64,000 nt of DNA from Candidatus Kuenenia stuttgartensis (GTDB lineage Bacteria > Planctomycetota > Planctomycetia > Pirellulales > UBA1268). Numbering within the stretch: position 1 is the stretch's first letter; every line of letters starts with the position of its first letter. Of the stretch, positions 9,199-20,282 are shown one piece after another. Below the pieces are notes generated by a model. The model saw nothing but the letters and a program-made list of their open reading frames with translations, was not told where the DNA came from and made no database searches. The position numbers and the translations under genes are program-made. The stretch is taken from the NCBI GenBank assembly GCA_945891385.1, contig CAMDDJ010000009.1, forward strand, positions 1 through 64,000, given 5' to 3'.

Positions 9199-12100
9199 GG
9201 ATCTTCTCCTCCGCCTGCTTGGCCTCTGCCTGTTCCTGTTCTACGAGCTTTCGCAACTCTGCGAGGGCCCGCTTGTAGTCGGTGGGCATCACCTTCACGA
9301 ACCGTGACTTTTCGCTCTCCCAACGGTCGAGAATATCCCGGCCGCGGGTACTGCCCGTGTAGTCGACGTGCTTGGCGACCATCCCCTTCACGTAGTCGAG
9401 ATCCTGGCCGTCCAGCGGCTCGAGTTCCACCATCTCCCGGTTGACTCGGGTGGGGAAAGAGCCGTCGGCGTCCCAGACGTAGGCAATGCCGCCGCTCATC
9501 CCGGCGGCGAAGTTGCGGCCGGTGGGGCCGAGGATCAAGGCCCTGCCGCCGGTCATGTACTCGCAGCCGTGGTCGCCCGTGCCCTCGACGACGGCCTCGA
9601 CGCCCGAGTTCCGCACGAGGAACCGCTCGCCGCACTGGCCGCGGAGGTAGATCTCGCCGGCCGTGGCTCCGTAGGCGACGACGTTGCCGGCGATCACCTG
9701 ATCCTCGGCCTTGAAGGGGGCGTCGCGGTCGGGCCGAACGATGATCCGTCCGCCGGAGAGCCCCTTGCCGCAGTAGTCGTTGACGTCGCCCTCGACCGTC
9801 GCCTGCACCCCGGGCACGCCGAACGCCAGAATGCTCTGGCCGGCCGAGCCGCGGAAATTGAGCTTGATCGTGCCATCGGGCAGGCCGCCGGCCCCGTACC
9901 GCCTGGTGACCTCGCTCGAGAGGATCGTGCCGACGGTGCGGTTGATGTTGCGGATCGGCAGATCCAGTTCCACCGGCTGCTTCCGCTCGAGGGCCGGCTT
10001 GCAGAGGCCGACCAGCGTCGTCATGTCGAGCGACTCGGCGATCCCGTGGTCCTGCGACTCGGCACAGTGCGTCTTCACGTGGGCCGGAACCTCAGGCCGA
10101 TGGAGGATCGTCGAGAAGTCGAGCCCCTTGGCCTTCCAGTGGGCGATTGCCGCCCGGGTGTCGAGCCGGTCGACGCGGCCCACCATCTTGGCCACCGTGC
10201 GGAAGCCGAGCTTTGCCATGATCTCCCGCAGTTCCTCGGCCAGGAGGAAGAAGTAGTTGACGACATGCTCGGGCTGGCCGGCGAACCGGGCTCGCAGTTC
10301 AGGATCCTGCGTGGCGACGCCCACCGGGCAGGTATTGAGGTGGCACTTCCGCATCATGATGCAGCCCATCACCACGAGCGACGCCGTGGCGATTCCGAAT
10401 TCCTCCGCCCCGAGGAGCGTGGCCACGGCCACGTCCTTGGCTGTGCGGATCTGGCCGTCGGTCTGCACCACGATCCGGCTGCGGAGGTCGTTCATCACGA
10501 GCACCTGATGGGCCTCGGCCAGGCCGAGTTCCCAGGGCAGGCCTGCATGCATGATCGAGGTCTGCGGGCTCGCGCCGGTGCCGCCGTCGTGGCCGGAGAT
10601 CAAGACGACGTCGGCCTTGCCCTTCGACACACCCGCCGCCACGGTACCTACTCCAACCTCGGCCACGAGCTTGACGCTGATCCGGGCGTGGTGGTTGGCG
10701 TTCTTCAGGTCGTGGATCAGCTGGGCCAGGTCTTCGATCGAGTAGATGTCGTGGTGGGGCGGGGGCGAGATCAGCCCCACGCCCGGGGTCGAGTGGCGGA
10801 TCCGGGCGATCTCGCGGTCCACCTTGTGGCCCGGCAGTTGCCCGCCCTCGCCCGGCTTGGCCCCCTGGGCCATCTTGATCTGAATCTCCTTGGCGTTGAC
10901 AAGGTAGAGGCTCGTCACGCCGAACCGACCGCTGGCCACCTGCTTGATCTTCGAGTTCTTGCTGTCGCCATTGGGCTCGAGCTGATACCGGACGGGATCC
11001 TCGCCACCTTCGCCGGTGTTGCTCCAGCCGCCGAGCCGATTCATCGCGACGGCGAGCGTCTCGTGGGCCTCTTTCGAGATCGAGCCATACGACATCGCGC
11101 CGGTGGCGAACCGCTTCACGATCGCCTTGGCCGGCTCCACCTCGTCGAGCGGAATCGAGTGCTCGCTCCACTTGAAGTCGAGCAGTCCGCGGAGGGTGAG
11201 CAGTTTCGTCTGTTGCTCATCGATCAGACGCTGGAACTTCTTGAACTCGTCGCGGCTGTTGATTTGCGTCGCCCGCTGGAGCGAGGCCACCACGTCGGGA
11301 TTGAAGACATGCGCCTCGCCCTTCCGCCGCCAGGCATACTTGCCTCCCACGTCGAGTTCCAGCGTCTGCGGCACGTTGGTCTGCGGCCAGGCATGTTCGT
11401 GGCGGCGGAGCGTCTCCTCGGCCACCTCGGCCAGGCCGATGCCGCCGATCCGGCTGGGCGTCCGCGTGAAAAACTCGTCGATCAACGGCCGCTCCAGGCC
11501 GACTGCCTCGAAGATCTGAGCGCCGCGGTAGCTCTGCTGCGTCGAGATGCCCATCTTGCTCATCACCTTCAGGAGGCCCTTGGTGGCCGCCTTGACGAAG
11601 TTGGCATGCAGCTTCTCCCGTGGGATGTCGCCGTCGATCATTCGCTCAGCCTGCATCTGATCGATCGTGGCGAAGGCGAGGTAGGGATTGACCGCGCCGG
11701 CCCCGTAGCCGGTGAGCGTGGCGAAGTGATGCACCTCGCGGGCCTCGCCGGTCTCGACGACGAGCCCGCACATCGTGCGGCTGCCCTCGCGAACGAGATG
11801 GTGATGCACCGCGGCCGTGGCGAGGAGCGCGGGCACCGCGGCCAGTTCCCGGGTCGAACCCCGGTCAGAGAGCACGAGGATCGTCGCGCCGGCCGCAATC
11901 GCAGCCGAGGCCTCGGCCCGCAGTTCGGCGATCCGCCGCATCATGCCCGCGGCACCGTCGGCGGCCGGGAACAGCATCGAGAGCGTCTTGGCCGCGAGCC
12001 CGGGGTGATCGGCACACGTGCCCGAGCCGAGGGCCTTGATCCGGGCGCACTGGGCGTTGGTGATCACGGGTGTCTCGAGCCGGAGGAGCCGGGCCTGCTC

Positions 12101-13885
12101 AGGCGTGCTCGCCAGCAGATTCCCTTCGCGGCCGATGGTGGTGATCATCGAGGTGATGATCTCCTCCCGAATCGCGTCGAGCGGAGGATTGGTCACCTGG
12201 GCGAAGAGCTGCTTGAAGTAGTTGGCGAGCAACTGCGGGCGGTCGGAGAGCACGGCCAGCGGCGTGTCGTTGCCCATCGAGCCGATCGGCTCGGCGCCGG
12301 CGGTGGCCATCGGGGCGATGATCACGCGGAGATCCTCGAGCGTATAGCCGTGAGCCCGCTGGAGTTCGAGCAGGCTCGACCGTTCGCCCGCCACGCCCGC
12401 CGCCCGCCAGGGATCGACGGCATGAGCCAGGGCCGCCTCCCCGTTGCCGGCGGCCGGCAACACTTCATCGGAGGCGACCGCCCGCGACTTGGTCACGTCG
12501 GCCACGTTGGCCGGATCGGCCAGGTCGTCGAGCCGCACCTGGTTGGCCGACAGCCACTCCCGCCAGGGCTTGGCGGTGGCCAGCTTTCGCTTGATCTCGT
12601 CGTCTTCGACGATCCGGCCTTCCTTGATGTCGACGAGGAACATTCGTCCCGGCCGCAGCCGACCCTTCCGCACCACCTCGCCCGCCGGCAGTTCGAGCAC
12701 GCCCGCCTCGCTGGCCATCACGACCAGCCCGTCCTTCAGCTGCCACCACCGCCCCGGCCGCAGGCCATTGCGGTCGAGCGTGGCCCCGATCCGCACGCCA
12801 TCGGTGAAGGCCACCGCCGCCGGTCCGTCCCAGGGCTCCATCAGGCAGGCCTGATACTCGTAGTAGGCCTTGAGGTCGTCGGGCATGCTCTCATGGCCGC
12901 TCCACGGCTCGGGGATGCACATGCTGATCGCTTCCTCGATCGGCCGGCCGGCCATCACGAGCATCTCGAGCGCATTGTCAAAGCAGGCAGAGTCGCTGCC
13001 TCCCTCGCGGATCACCGGCTTGATCTTGTCGAGATCGGGGCCATACACCGGATGGGAGAGCATGCTCTCCCGGGCGTGCATCCAGTTGATGTTGCCGCGG
13101 ACGGTGTTGATCTCGCCGTTGTGGGCGATGTAGCGGAAGGGATGGGCCAGATCCCAGGTGGGGAACGTGTTGGTGCTATAGCGCTGGTGAACGAGGGCCA
13201 GGGCGCTCGTCAGCCGCTCGTCGGAGAGGTCCGGGTAATACTTGCTCACCTGATCGGCCAGCAGCAGCCCCTTGTAGACGAGCGTCTTGGCCGACAGCGA
13301 GCAGACGTAGACGAAGGCCTGCTCCGAGAGCCCGAGCGAACCGAGTTCGATCCCGAACCGCTTCCGCAGCACGAAGAGTTTCCATTCAAAGTGCTCGCGG
13401 CTGACGTCCTTGCCGCGGCCGACGAACGCCTGCCGGATGAACGGCTCCACCTCGCGGGCCGTACCACCGATCGACGAATTGTCGGTCGGCACCGTCCGCC
13501 AGCCGAGAAACTCGAGCCCCTCCTCGCCACAGAGTCTCTCGAAGAAGGCCTCAGCTGCCTCCCGGTCACCTTCCGACGGCGGCAGAAAGATGTTGCCCAC
13601 GGCCCAGTCGCCCGGTCCGGGAAGCTTGATGCCGGCCTGGGGCGCCGCCACGGCGAAGAACTCGGTCGGCATCTGCACGAGAATGCCGGCCCCGTCGCCA
13701 GTGAGCGGGTCGCAGCCACAGGCGCCGCGATGCGTCAGATTCTCGAGTACCTCGAGTCCCTGCCGCACGATCCGATGGCTCTTGCGGCCATACATGTTGA
13801 CGACGAACCCCACGCCGCAGGCGTCGTGCTCGTTGGCGGGATCGTAGAGGCCTTGGGCGGGGGGAAGTCCGGGTCGGCTGTTCAT
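9191..13885 (-). CDS. gltB: Glutamate synthase, large (alpha) subunit
   Basis: 1564 aa; [11 protein letters not shown] amidotransferase start, [32 protein letters not shown]-terminal GXGXG-like repeats. Confidence 0.97.
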   Translation of the reverse strand: MNSRPGLPPAQGLYDPANEHDACGVGFVVNMYGRKSHRIVRQGLEVLENLTHRGACGCDPLTGDGAGILVQMPTEFFAVAAPQAGIKLPGPGDWAVGNIFLPPSEGDREAAEAFFERLCGEEGLEFLGWRTVPTDNSSIGGTAREVEPFIRQAFVGRGKDVSREHFEWKLFVLRKRFGIELGSLGLSEQAFVYVCSLSAKTLVYKGLLLADQVSKYYPDLSDERLTSALALVHQRYSTNTFPTWDLAHPFRYIAHNGEINTVRGNINWMHARESMLSHPVYGPDLDKIKPVIREGGSDSACFDNALEMLVMAGRPIEEAISMCIPEPWSGHESMPDDLKAYYEYQACLMEPWDGPAAVAFTDGVRIGATLDRNGLRPGRWWQLKDGLVVMASEAGVLELPAGEVVRKGRLRPGRMFLVDIKEGRIVEDDEIKRKLATAKPWREWLSANQVRLDDLADPANVADVTKSRAVASDEVLPAAGNGEAALAHAVDPWRAAGVAGERSSLLELQRAHGYTLEDLRVIIAPMATAGAEPIGSMGNDTPLAVLSDRPQLLANYFKQLFAQVTNPPLDAIREEIITSMITTIGREGNLLASTPEQARLLRLETPVITNAQCARIKALGSGTCADHPGLAAKTLSMLFPAADGAAGMMRRIAELRAEASAAIAAGATILVLSDRGSTRELAAVPALLATAAVHHHLVREGSRTMCGLVVETGEAREVHHFATLTGYGAGAVNPYLAFATIDQMQAERMIDGDIPREKLHANFVKAATKGLLKVMSKMGISTQQSYRGAQIFEAVGLERPLIDEFFTRTPSRIGGIGLAEVAEETLRRHEHAWPQTNVPQTLELDVGGKYAWRRKGEAHVFNPDVVASLQRATQINSRDEFKKFQRLIDEQQTKLLTLRGLLDFKWSEHSIPLDEVEPAKAIVKRFATGAMSYGSISKEAHETLAVAMNRLGGWSNTGEGGEDPVRYQLEPNGDSKNSKIKQVASGRFGVTSLYLVNAKEIQIKMAQGAKPGEGGQLPGHKVDREIARIRHSTPGVGLISPPPHHDIYSIEDLAQLIHDLKNANHHARISVKLVAEVGVGTVAAGVSKGKADVVLISGHDGGTGASPQTSIMHAGLPWELGLAEAHQVLVMNDLRSRIVVQTDGQIRTAKDVAVATLLGAEEFGIATASLVVMGCIMMRKCHLNTCPVGVATQDPELRARFAGQPEHVVNYFFLLAEELREIMAKLGFRTVAKMVGRVDRLDTRAAIAHWKAKGLDFSTILHRPEVPAHVKTHCAESQDHGIAESLDMTTLVGLCKPALERKQPVELDLPIRNINRTVGTILSSEVTRRYGAGGLPDGTIKLNFRGSAGQSILAFGVPGVQATVEGDVNDYCGKGLSGGRIIVRPDRDAPFKAEDQVIAGNVVAYGATAGEIYLRGQCGERFLVRNSGVEAVVEGTGDHGCEYMTGGRALILGPTGRNFAAGMSGGIAYVWDADGSFPTRVNREMVELEPLDGQDLDYVKGMVAKHVDYTGSTRGRDILDRWESEKSRFVKVMPTDYKRALAELRKLVEQEQAEAKQAEEKIHG

Positions 13886-13927
13886 GAAACGAATCCGTGC
13901 TACGGGGAAAGTTCGGGTGGTGAGCGG

Positions 13928-14863
13928 TCAGGTGACGGCGGCCGCGGCCGCGGGCACTACGTCGAGATCGGCGGCATGGCCGCGGAGCAGATCGAGAAAC
14001 CGCTGCACGGTCGGGGCGAGCGGCCGGTTGCGGCAGCGGATGATGCCCAGGGGCCGCACGAGCAGCCGTGCCGCCTCGGCGTCGGCGATCCTCACGCGAG
14101 CGAGCGTGCCGGCGGCTACCTCGCGGAGCACGCTCGGCTCCGGCAGAATCGACACGCCGGCGTCGATCTCGATGGCCCGCTTGATTGTCTCGATGTTGTC
14201 GAACTCGAGCACAACCTCCGCCTCGACACCCTCCGCGTCGAGCACGCGGTCGATCTCGTGCCGGATCACGAGGTCGGAATCGAAGGCCACGAGCGGCAGG
14301 CCAGCAAGGGCCCCAAGCGGCGCCTCGTCGACTCCGGCCAGCGGATGCGACGGGGCGCACACGATCACCATTGGCTCATCACGCCACGGCTCCGCCTCGA
14401 CGAGCCGTGTGCTTCGCGGATAGCTCACGATCCCGAGGTCGGCCTCGCCGTTCTCCACCGACTCGAGCACCCGCTCAGGGTGGAGGTATTCGAGCCGCAC
14501 GTTGGCCTTTGGATGGAGGGCGCGAAACTCTTGGAGATAGCTGCTCATGTGGTGCAGCCCCACGGAATAGATCGCAGCCACCCGCACCCGACCGGCCACC
14601 TCATCGTGCAGCGTGCGTACTTCATCTTCGAGGGCATCGTAGGCGGTCAGGAGTTTCCGGCAGCCGTCGAAAAACACCTTGCCCTCGCGGGTCGGTGCCA
14701 GCGGCCGCTTCGAACGCTCAATCAACTGCACGCCCAGGCGACTCTCGAGCTGGCCCACCACCTGGCTGGCCCCCGACTGGGAAATGCCGTTGTCCTCGGC
14801 CGCCCGGGAAAAACTCCGCCGGCTGACGATGTCGCAGAAGATTTTGAGTGACTTGAGGTTCAC
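13928..14863 (-). CDS. LysR-family transcriptional regulator
   Basis: MNLKSLKIFCDIVSRRSFSRAAEDNGISQSGASQVVGQLESRLGVQLIER wHTH. Confidence 0.93.
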   Translation of the reverse strand: MNLKSLKIFCDIVSRRSFSRAAEDNGISQSGASQVVGQLESRLGVQLIERSKRPLAPTREGKVFFDGCRKLLTAYDALEDEVRTLHDEVAGRVRVAAIYSVGLHHMSSYLQEFRALHPKANVRLEYLHPERVLESVENGEADLGIVSYPRSTRLVEAEPWRDEPMVIVCAPSHPLAGVDEAPLGALAGLPLVAFDSDLVIRHEIDRVLDAEGVEAEVVLEFDNIETIKRAIEIDAGVSILPEPSVLREVAAGTLARVRIADAEAARLLVRPLGIIRCRNRPLAPTVQRFLDLLRGHAADLDVVPAAAAAVT

Positions 14864-15040
14864 GAAGCCTTAAAAAAGCGGCCCAGAAGCCGAATCAGGC
14901 ACCCTCATCCATGATGAATAAACCGAATAAAGCCGCCTTGCATCATTCGGAAAACAAATGCAGCATAACCTGCTCAGGTGACCCGTCAAGTGGAAGCCTG
15001 CCTTGCGAAAAAGCGGGTCGCCGATGGGGACGGGTGGGGC

Positions 15041-15076
15041 CGGGGCGGATCACGGGGCGGATGACGGGGCGGATGC
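15041..15076. repeat. 3 x 12-bp tandem repeat CGGGGCGGATxx
   Basis: cggggcggatca cggggcggatga cggggcggatgc. Confidence 0.85.
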
Positions 15077-15510
15077 GACGTCACCTGGTGGGTCGGGATT
15101 GCCCGTGCCCCGTCGCCGGACGTTCGCTCCGCCCGTCCGGGGCTTCGCTCACTCCGAGGAAACTGCGCTTCGCCATCCTGGCTTCGCTGGTTTCCTAGGC
15201 CGGCTCTCGTGGCACAGGCAACCCCGACCTCGCCACCCTCGACTCGAAGCCCTTTCTCTGACGCCCGTGTACCAGTTGGCCCCCGGGGGCAGGCTTGCAG
15301 CCTGGCCATTGCGGTGCTGAACCACCTTTAGGAGTTCGATCCAACCATTCGCCCGAGCCAAAGAACCATCTTCCCCATCTTGCCTGGCCGGCAAATCCTG
15401 CAGGACCGGCATGACCGGAACCGATCTTTGAGGTGGCAGGGTCTCTCTCGAGGGCCCGGTGCCGCTGTCTGCCGTGCGCCCGAGGCATACGAACCAGCCG
15501 TGGACGGACC

Positions 15511-16983
15511 GTGAACGCTCGATGGTGGCGGATCCTCTGGCGCGTGGGCTTCCTCTGGCTCACGGTCTGCGCCGGGGTGCGGTCCGACGAGGTGCATCTC
15601 GCATTACCGGAGAACGAGGCGCAGGCTCTCGAATCATCGCTCGACGAGGCGGTCGTTCCGGAACCGTCCCTGGCGCCTGAGCCTGTGGCCGACGTCCCGG
15701 AACCCGCCGGGATCTCGGAGGCGGAGCTTCAGTGGCGGATCGATCAGGCTGTGGAGGCGCGGCTGGCGGGGATTCCGCGGCCGCGGTACATCCCCGCCAC
15801 CGACCTCGTGCCGCCGAAGGGCCTGAGCCTCTATGCCGACAAGCGGGGCAAGGTGCCATTCGCCCTCGCCCTCGACGGCTTCATCCAGTTGCGGTGGTTC
15901 GAGTTTGCCCGCTCGGCGACGTCGTATACGAACTCCGCCGGCCAGGTGCTGCCGGTCGAGAACATCAATACGTTCAACATCAACCGGTTCCTGATCTCGT
16001 TCAGCGGATTCCTGCTCGACGAGCGGCTGTTCTACAACTTCGCCTTCTTCGGCACGTCGAACGTCGGGGCTCGGGCCGGTGTCGTGCCGATCGGCCTGGC
16101 CGGCTGGAAGTTCAGCGATGCCGCGGCGGTCGGTGCTGGTGTAACGCTCATTCCCGCCACGCGGGAGTTCATCGAACAGTCGCCCTACACGGTGGGCATC
16201 GACCGGAGCATGGCCAACACCTTCTTCCGTCCCGGCTTCAGCCCGGGGGCGCAGGTCGCTGGCGATCTCGCCGACAACACGCTCCACTACCGGGCGGGCG
16301 TCTGGAACGCGATCGACGGAGGCCAGGCCGGCGCGCTGCGGCGGGGCTCCGCGATGGCCTTCGCCGGCAACACCTGGTGGGAGCCGTTCGCCCCCTGGGG
16401 CTTCGGCCAGGGCGACATGGAGCATCATGACGAGGCCGCCCTCCGGCTGGGCTGCAGCGGCCTCTATGCCGAGCCGTTCACTCAGATCATTCGCGGGATC
16501 AATCCCGAAGATACGATCGTGCGGCTCTCCGACGGCACGCCGCTGGCCCTTCCGGGGGCGCTCGGGCCGGGCTCGCAGGTCGATCAATATCGGTTCAATC
16601 TCGCCACGGTCGACGCCGGCTGGAAACTCGCCGGCTGGGCCGTCAACTTCGAGTATTACTTCCGCCTGCTCGACCAATTCCAGGGGGTCGGTCCGTTCGA
16701 TCGGGCGAGCATCTTCGACCAGGGGGGCATGGCCTACCTCTCGTGGGCGTTCATTCCGCGGAAGCTCGAGATCTACGCCCGCTCGAGCGCCGTCACCGGT
16801 CCCTTCGGCACCGGCCAGGAGTATGGCGGCGGTTGGAACTGGTACGTGAACCAGTCGCGGCAGGGCCGGTTTACGATCGAGGCGCTCCACATGAATCGCA
16901 ATCCCGCCCAGAACTTCCTCTATCCCTACCGGGCGGGCTACACCGGCACCGCGATCCAGACGCAGCTTGTGATGGCCTGGTGA
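15511..16983 (+). CDS. Phosphate-selective porin O/P-like outer membrane protein
   Basis: GTG start 15511; signal peptide; DGFIQLRWFEFA.. NINRFLISFSGFLLDERLFYNFAFFG.. beta-barrel porin pattern. Confidence 0.75.
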   Translation: MNARWWRILWRVGFLWLTVCAGVRSDEVHLALPENEAQALESSLDEAVVPEPSLAPEPVADVPEPAGISEAELQWRIDQAVEARLAGIPRPRYIPATDLVPPKGLSLYADKRGKVPFALALDGFIQLRWFEFARSATSYTNSAGQVLPVENINTFNINRFLISFSGFLLDERLFYNFAFFGTSNVGARAGVVPIGLAGWKFSDAAAVGAGVTLIPATREFIEQSPYTVGIDRSMANTFFRPGFSPGAQVAGDLADNTLHYRAGVWNAIDGGQAGALRRGSAMAFAGNTWWEPFAPWGFGQGDMEHHDEAALRLGCSGLYAEPFTQIIRGINPEDTIVRLSDGTPLALPGALGPGSQVDQYRFNLATVDAGWKLAGWAVNFEYYFRLLDQFQGVGPFDRASIFDQGGMAYLSWAFIPRKLEIYARSSAVTGPFGTGQEYGGGWNWYVNQSRQGRFTIEALHMNRNPAQNFLYPYRAGYTGTAIQTQLVMAW

Positions 16984-17071
16984 GGCCGCGGCGCGAGCGG
17001 CGGTCCGCCGGCAGCCGGCGGAATCGGGTACAACTGCGGCGGCTCGACCGCTTCCGGGAACACCCTCGCCG

Positions 17072-18325
17072 ATGCGAACGCCCGCACTTCACTGGCAGAT
17101 CGCGATCGGGATGCTTGCCGGCGGGCTGCTCGGAGTGGCGTTCAATTTCTGGGGCGGCGACGGCGTGGCGGAACTCTGGGGCGGCCGCTTCCAACAGCTC
17201 GGAGGCCTGTTCCTCCGGATGCTCAAGATGGTGGCGGTGCCGCTGGTGGTCACGTCGCTGGCCAGCGGCGTGCTCGGCCTCGGTGGGGCGGCCCACCTCG
17301 GGCGGATGTTCAGCCGCACGCTTCTCTATTATCTCGTCACCAGCATGCTCGCGATCCTCACCGGACTCGTGGCTGTGGCCCTCATCCGGCCCGGGCTTGG
17401 CGGCGGCCCGCGACAGGTGGTCGCGGCCGACGGGGTCGGCGGCGGCGGTCTCGGTGAAGTACTCTTCGAGCAGATCGAAAATCTGATCCCCGCCAATCCC
17501 TTGGCGGCGTTCATCGAGCCCAACTTCCTCTCGATCATCGCCTTCACGATCGCCTTTTCGGTCTTCGCGCTGCACGCGGGGGGCGACGTGGCCCGCCGGG
17601 TGCGGACCGCGGCCGACACGGGCTTCGCCGTGATGATGGCGATGACCCACGCGATCATCCGGCTCGCGCCCCTGGGAGTTTTTTTCCTCGTCGCGGCCAC
17701 CACGGCCACCCAGGGCACCGACGTCTTCGTGTCGCTCTCCGCCTACATGCTGACGGTCGCGATCGCGCTTGCGTTTCACGCCTGTGTCACGCTCCCAGCC
17801 ATCGTGCGGATGCTGGCCCGCCGCAGCCCCTGGCGGTTCGCCCAGGCGATGTCGCCGGCCCTGCTCACGGCCTTCTCCAGTGCCTCCAGCAATGGCACGC
17901 TGCCGCTCACGATGGAATGCGTGGAGCACCGGGCCGGCATCCGCAACCGGGTCGGTTCGTTCGTGCTCCCGCTCGGGGCCACCGTCAACATGGACGGCAC
18001 CGCACTCTATGAGGCCGTGGCGGTCCTATTCATCGCCCAGATGCACTTCGGCCGCGAACTGCCGCTGGCCCAGCAGGCGGTGGTCTGCCTCACGGCGCTT
18101 CTCGCGAGCGTGGGGTCGGCGGGCATTCCCCACGCGGGCCTCGTGATGATGGCGATCATCCTGCAGGCGGTGGGGCTGCCGGCCGAATCCCAGGGGATCA
18201 TCCTGGCCGTCGACCGCGTGCTCGACATGGCCCGCACGTCGGTGAATGTCTGGAGCGACGCCTGCGGGGCGGCCGTGATCGACGCCCTCGAGGGGCCGGA
18301 CGCCCCCGAGGCAGAGGCGACCTGA
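17072..18325 (+). CDS. Dicarboxylate/amino acid:cation symporter (SDF/DAACS family)
   Basis: SSASSNGTLPLTMEC, GATVNMDGTALYEAVAVLFIAQ, SVGSAGIPHAGLVMM motifs. Confidence 0.95.
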   Translation: MRTPALHWQIAIGMLAGGLLGVAFNFWGGDGVAELWGGRFQQLGGLFLRMLKMVAVPLVVTSLASGVLGLGGAAHLGRMFSRTLLYYLVTSMLAILTGLVAVALIRPGLGGGPRQVVAADGVGGGGLGEVLFEQIENLIPANPLAAFIEPNFLSIIAFTIAFSVFALHAGGDVARRVRTAADTGFAVMMAMTHAIIRLAPLGVFFLVAATTATQGTDVFVSLSAYMLTVAIALAFHACVTLPAIVRMLARRSPWRFAQAMSPALLTAFSSASSNGTLPLTMECVEHRAGIRNRVGSFVLPLGATVNMDGTALYEAVAVLFIAQMHFGRELPLAQQAVVCLTALLASVGSAGIPHAGLVMMAIILQAVGLPAESQGIILAVDRVLDMARTSVNVWSDACGAAVIDALEGPDAPEAEAT

Positions 18326-18430
18326 CGGCCCGGCGGCGGAAGCCGCAGGCCGTGAGGATGACGCGGGCCGCCATTCGGCTACATTGTTGGGGGCGGGCGT
18401 TTCCAGTTTCGCATTGGCGGCAGACGAGGA

Positions 18431-19486
18431 TTGGCCATGCAACCAGGCACTGCTTGCGATCGGCGGCGTGGCTTCACGCTCGTCGAGGTGATCGTGGTGA
18501 TCGCGATCGTCGCCATGCTCGTGGCGCTCCTCTTACCAGCGGTACAGTCGGCCCGCGAGGCTTCCCGGCGGGTGCAGTGCGGCTCGAACCTCAAGCAGAT
18601 CGGGCTGGCGGTGCTTGGCTTCCACGAGGCCAGGCGGGCGCTGCCCACGACCGTCGCCTCTGGCAGTTACGATCCCTGGGGCGATTTCGATCCGCGGGGG
18701 GGCACGTCGCACTCCTGGCTCGTGCAGGTCCTGCCCTTCCTCGAAGAGCAGAACCGGGCCGATCTCTTCGACCTGGCTCGCGACCTGTTCGCCGCCAAGC
18801 CGGCCGGCGGCGGGTCGGGCCCGCAGGCCGACCGTCCTGCAATCCTCGTCTGCCCGAGCGACGGGGCCGGCGGCCCCGCCTTCTCCGATCCCGATCTCAC
18901 CCGAGGCGTGTCGCTTGGGCGGGGCAACTACGCCGCCTGGGCCAGCCCGTACCACGTGGAATACCAGCATCTTTACCCAGCCGTGCTGGCCTGGCGGGAG
19001 CAGAAGCCGCGGCTGGCCGACGTGACTGATGGAACCCACGCGGCGGTGATGGTCACCGAGATTCGCGGGGCCGAGACCGTGGGCGATGCCCGCGGTGCCT
19101 GGGCGGTTGGCTGGAACGGCGCGAGCGTGCTCGCCTACGACATGCACCACGGGGGTCGGCCGGGCGGGCCCTTCGCGCACTCGATCATTTCGCTCGGGCA
19201 CACGCAGCGGCCGAACATCAGCGATCCGTCGGTGAACGTGGACGTGCTCTACGATTGCCCCGATGCCAACTCGGCGAAGGCGGCCGGCATGCCCTGCGCT
19301 ACCTGGACGCCCTGGGGCGAGTGGCGTTACCTGTCGAGCGCACCGCGGAGCCGACATCCCGGGGGCGTTCAGTCGCTCTGGGCCGATGGCAGAGTCACGT
19401 TCCTTCCCGACAGCGTCGATGAGATCGTGATGGGCTATCTGATTGCGATCGACGACGGCCTGCGAATGGACGTGGCCGCCCGCTGA
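18431..19486 (+). CDS. DUF1559 (H-X9-DG) pilin-like protein
   Basis: [34 protein letters not shown]-terminal HPGGVQSLWADGRV. Confidence 0.93.
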   Translation: MAMQPGTACDRRRGFTLVEVIVVIAIVAMLVALLLPAVQSAREASRRVQCGSNLKQIGLAVLGFHEARRALPTTVASGSYDPWGDFDPRGGTSHSWLVQVLPFLEEQNRADLFDLARDLFAAKPAGGGSGPQADRPAILVCPSDGAGGPAFSDPDLTRGVSLGRGNYAAWASPYHVEYQHLYPAVLAWREQKPRLADVTDGTHAAVMVTEIRGAETVGDARGAWAVGWNGASVLAYDMHHGGRPGGPFAHSIISLGHTQRPNISDPSVNVDVLYDCPDANSAKAAGMPCATWTPWGEWRYLSSAPRSRHPGGVQSLWADGRVTFLPDSVDEIVMGYLIAIDDGLRMDVAAR

Positions 19487-19489
19487 CAG

Positions 19490-19822
19490 CTACTGGCAAT
19501 CGGCACAGCCCGGTCCGCTCGGGCCACCGTAATCTCCACAGCCGCCACAGCCTCCGCACTTCTCGCAGTTGTCGATGCCCATTTCGTCCTTGTAGGCCTT
19601 CTGGGCGGCGGCCTCCTTGGAAAGCTTGAACTCGGGGCCGGCGGGGAAGTATTGAATGTCGTCCTGCAGGTAGTAGGCGCTCGGCAGCGTTTGGCCGCCG
19701 ACGTCCACTTGGCAGCCGGTCGTGGCGAGGCCAGCGAGCGCCACCATCGCGGCAAAGAGCCGGAGGGCGGTCGGGGCAGCCGAGCCCTGCGTCCGGGCGG
19801 TCGAGCGGAGCGGCGTGGTCAT
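19490..19822 (-). CDS. Small lipoprotein-like protein with CGGCGGCG tail
   Basis: ATG at 19822; hydrophobic segment LFAAMVALAGLATTGC (lipobox-like) and C-terminal NCEKCGGCGGCGDYGGPSGPGCADCQ. Confidence 0.65.
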   Translation of the reverse strand: MTTPLRSTARTQGSAAPTALRLFAAMVALAGLATTGCQVDVGGQTLPSAYYLQDDIQYFPAGPEFKLSKEAAAQKAYKDEMGIDNCEKCGGCGGCGDYGGPSGPGCADCQ

Positions 19823-20042
19823 GGGCGTGTCCACCTGCGGGGCGTGCCGCCCGCCGGTCGTCGGCGGGCGATCGCGAGCTGCCGGTCCGGCAGACCTCGT
19901 GATCACTCGTCGTATCGACCGATTCGATCGGCAAACTTCAGGCGACCGTCACAATCCCACCGCCAGTCTGCCCCGCTTGCCAGGCTGACTCCCGAGCCTG
20001 CCCAGTGTGACGCAAGCCCGCATCTGGCTTCCGTGTGGCACC

Positions 20043-20121
20043 GGCTCGGGGGCGGCAGAAGTCGCGTCGCGGGCGAGGATACGCCCTGAATGCTCCGCGA
20101 GCGTCCGCCGACCCCCGAGCC
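20043..20121 (+). repeat. Dispersed ~79-bp palindromic repeat, copy A
   Basis: GGCTCGGGGGCGGCAGAAGTCGCGTCGCGGGCGAGGATACGCC...CTCCGCGAGCGTCCGCCGACCCCCGAGCC. Confidence 0.92.
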
Positions 20122-20142
20122 TCCGGTACACGCGGACGCACC

Positions 20143-20221
20143 GGCTCGGAGGCGGCAGAAGTCGCGTCGCGGGCGAGGATACGCCTCGATTGCTCCGCGA
20201 GCGTTCGCCGACCCCCGAGCC
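20143..20221 (+). repeat. Dispersed ~79-bp palindromic repeat, copy B
   Basis: Near-identical to copy A, exactly 100 bp downstream. Confidence 0.92.
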
Positions 20222-20282
20222 TCCTCCCGCCCATCCTCAGCCGACGCCCGCGGTCGTGCCGCGACCGTGTACAACCAGCGGC

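Noticed and set aside
9368-14851. 1827-aa ORF on + strand
   Set aside because: Antisense shadow ORF of gltB/LysR caused by high GC; Arg/His/Gly-rich translation with no recognisable domain.
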